From contig MPNE01000008.1 of the NCBI GenBank assembly GCA_002238865.1, positions 96,655 through 160,654 on the forward strand: a stretch of DNA of 64,000 nt. The letters run 5' to 3'. Position 1 is the stretch's first letter, and each line of letters opens with the position of its first letter. The position numbers were made by a program, and so were the translations under genes. This stretch comes from Gemmatimonadetes bacterium bin94 (GTDB lineage Bacteria; Gemmatimonadota; Gemmatimonadetes; Longimicrobiales; Gaopeijiaceae). The notes under the pieces were generated by a model, which did no database searches, was not told the origin of the DNA, and saw only the letters and a program-made list of their open reading frames with translations. Positions 62,618 through 64,000 of this stretch are shown here, in pieces.

Positions 62618-64000
62618 TATGTGGACGCCCCGAAGTGGGCAAGCGCGGATTCGGAACCGAGTCGGTGGCAGTCTGGTCAGGTACTGTCGTATGTCCGGCC
62701 TCTTGATGCAGCCCTTTATTGGCCGCGGGCCCGTATGGTGTTCGTGAGATCGGATCCAAATCGCACTTGCGGGCTCTCAGGCCCTCCGTCTTGCACTGGT
62801 TTTTCCGACCCCGTCTTGCTGACTGTTTGCCCTTACCCGTTTCTCGCGTCCTGTTGCCAAATCTCCCGGCAGCGAACTTTGCTTTCGCTTCTCCTTTCGC
62901 CGCCCGCTCAGGCGGCAGCACGAACTCGGTAAGCCTCCTTCCTTGTGGTCAGCGCCCAGACTCTCCGCGCCGTCCTGTTGGCGAGCGCCACCGCGACCAC
63001 CTTCTTCGGCTTGCGCGCCAACATCCCGGCCAGCCACGGATCCGTGATCTCGGCGCGCCGGCTCGCGTGCTGAACGACCGCCATGGCTCCCGTGACCAGG
63101 AGCCGTCTGAGGTCTCGCTGCCCCATCTTCGATATCCTGCCCAGCCTCGGCTTTCCGCCCCTGGTGTGGTGGCGCCGGGGCCCGGTGGAGTCCCCGCTCC
63201 CCCTTCTTCGATTCCCGGCCCAGCCTCGGCTTGCCGCCGGTGGTGTGCTGCCGCGGCACGAGACCGAGCCAAGCCGAGAAGTCGCGACCGCGCCGGAAGC
63301 TCTCCATCGGCGGTGCGAAGGCTTGGATGGCCATCGCGGTGACCGGTCCCACTCCGGGGATCGTCATCAGCCGCACCGTCTCTTCGCACTCCCGGGCGCT
63401 CGTCCGGAGTTCGCGGTCGAGCCCATCGATCTTCTCATCAAGCTCTTCGATCCGCCCGAGCAGCAGCCAGCCCAGCTCGACGACAGCCTCCGGCAGGCCA
63501 CAGTCCCCGTCTTCGAGCACCGCGGCCAACTGCCCGATTCGCGCCCTGCCCTGCGGAGCCACAACGCCGTACTCGGCCAAGTGGCCCCGAAGCGCGTTGA
63601 TCGTCTGCGTGCGCTGGCGCACCAGCAGGTCACGGGTGCGAAACAGCATCCCCCGCGCCTGCTGCGCCTCGGTCTTGACTGCCACGAAGTGCATGGTCGG
63701 ACGGTCGGCCGCTTCCGTGATCGCCTCCGCGTCCGCCTCGTCGTTCTTGTGCCTCTTGACGAAGGGCTTCACGTAGATCGGTGGGACCAGCTTCACCTCG
63801 TGGCCGAGCGCCATGATCTCCCGGCCCCAGTAGTGGGCGCTGGCACACGCCTCCATCGCCACCGTACACCCCGGTTGCGAGGCGAGAAAGTTCAGCAGCT
63901 TCCCGCGGCTCAGCTTCCTGCGGTAGGCCACGGACCCGTCCGCCCTCGCCCCGTGCACCTGAAAGCTCCGCTTTGCCAGATCGATCCCGATGATGGTAAC
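62618..64000 (-). mobile_element. IS110-family insertion sequence inserted in hsdR (runs off window)
   Basis: The left junction is where HsdR homology ends, about 62617-62620; the other end is outside the window. The element contains an IS110-type transposase on the minus strand. No terminal inverted repeats are apparent, as usual for this family. The 290 bases between the junction and the transposase stop are non-coding. In the IS1111 branch this side can hold the guide (bridge) RNA, while IS110 proper carries it on the other side; I cannot decide between them. Confidence 0.8.
62908..64000 (-). pseudogene. IS110-family transposase, frameshifted, 5' end outside window
   Basis: Reading from the window edge: IIGIDLAKRSFQVHG with the first RuvC Asp, CTVAMEACASAHYWGRE, the DEDD region KPFVKRHKNDEADAEAI, RDLLVRQRTQTINALRGHL, then TIPGVGPVTAMAI and DFSAWLGLVPRQHTTGGKPRLG of the transposase_20 domain. 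The frame then breaks near 63200 and the true C terminus resumes in another frame as GQRDLRRLLVTGAMAVVQ to the stop at 62908. Cause: an imperfect direct repeat encoding HT-x-GGKPRLGR-x-SK at 63121-63172 and 63200-63252, offset 79 bases, not a multiple of three. Probably inactive. Confidence 0.85.

Overview
The window is a 64-kb, GC-rich, densely coded bacterial chromosome segment. The gene content suggests a Gemmatimonadota-type organism (inference, no marker gene is present). Supporting traits are a SusC/SusD pair, small TonB-plug-like lipoproteins, DSAGVRIVE-type beta-propeller lipoproteins, a tricorn-like S41 protease, and many Tat- or lipoprotein-exported hydrolases and oxidoreductases. 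Most genes have clear Shine-Dalgarno sites, and several starts are GTG or TTG. No rRNA, tRNA or CRISPR array was seen.

Region 1 (1-12.0 kb) is export and outer-membrane biology. It holds the tail of a DUF5695-like protein, two paralogous HExxH metallopeptidases in one operon, a large FG-GAP/ASPIC lipoprotein, two small lipoproteins, and a SusD-SusC uptake pair. A decayed, frameshifted partial copy of ychF lies just upstream of susC, 5 kb from the intact ychF.

Region 2 (13-20.9 kb) has a probable methyl-group/one-carbon catabolic set: a gamma-butyrobetaine-hydroxylase-like dioxygenase, an MTHFR-like protein and a GcvT-family protein. It is followed by a cyclophilin lipoprotein, YchF, a Tat-exported class V aminotransferase and an acetamidase/formamidase.

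Region 3 (21-43.8 kb) is metabolic and secretory. A PhoX-like, M28 peptidase and beta-propeller operon comes first. Next are two paralogous Tat-exported NAD-dependent epimerases, a STAS protein, a DUF1028 Ntn-type hydrolase, a Gfo/Idh/MocA oxidoreductase, a truncated propeller gene, a DUF885 peptidase and a frameshifted rtcB-like gene. The region ends with a dicarboxylate symporter, an M81 peptidase, a Rieske-ThDP enzyme fusion, a fatty acid desaturase and an FKBP.

Region 4 (43.9-53.3 kb) carries a minus-strand operon for a PaoABC-like periplasmic molybdenum hydroxylase with a DoxX protein, a cytochrome b membrane subunit and a small helical protein. A 1109-residue tricorn-like protease follows.

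Region 5 (53.3 kb to the end) is a defence island. It contains an orphan HigA-type regulator and an unrecognised three-gene operon led by a TIGR04255-like gene. A CapH/CapP-like repressor and metallopeptidase pair precedes a three-gene CBASS operon of patatin-like CapV, CD-NTase and a stand-alone E2-like protein with a C-terminal SEC-C zinc motif. A deleted remnant of an upstream island gene lies right after CBASS. Related ACTTGGTCA inverted-repeat clusters lie at both edges of this 7-kb block. Beyond it, a type I restriction hsdR gene is cut by an IS110-family element that runs off the window and whose transposase is itself frameshifted by an imperfect duplication.
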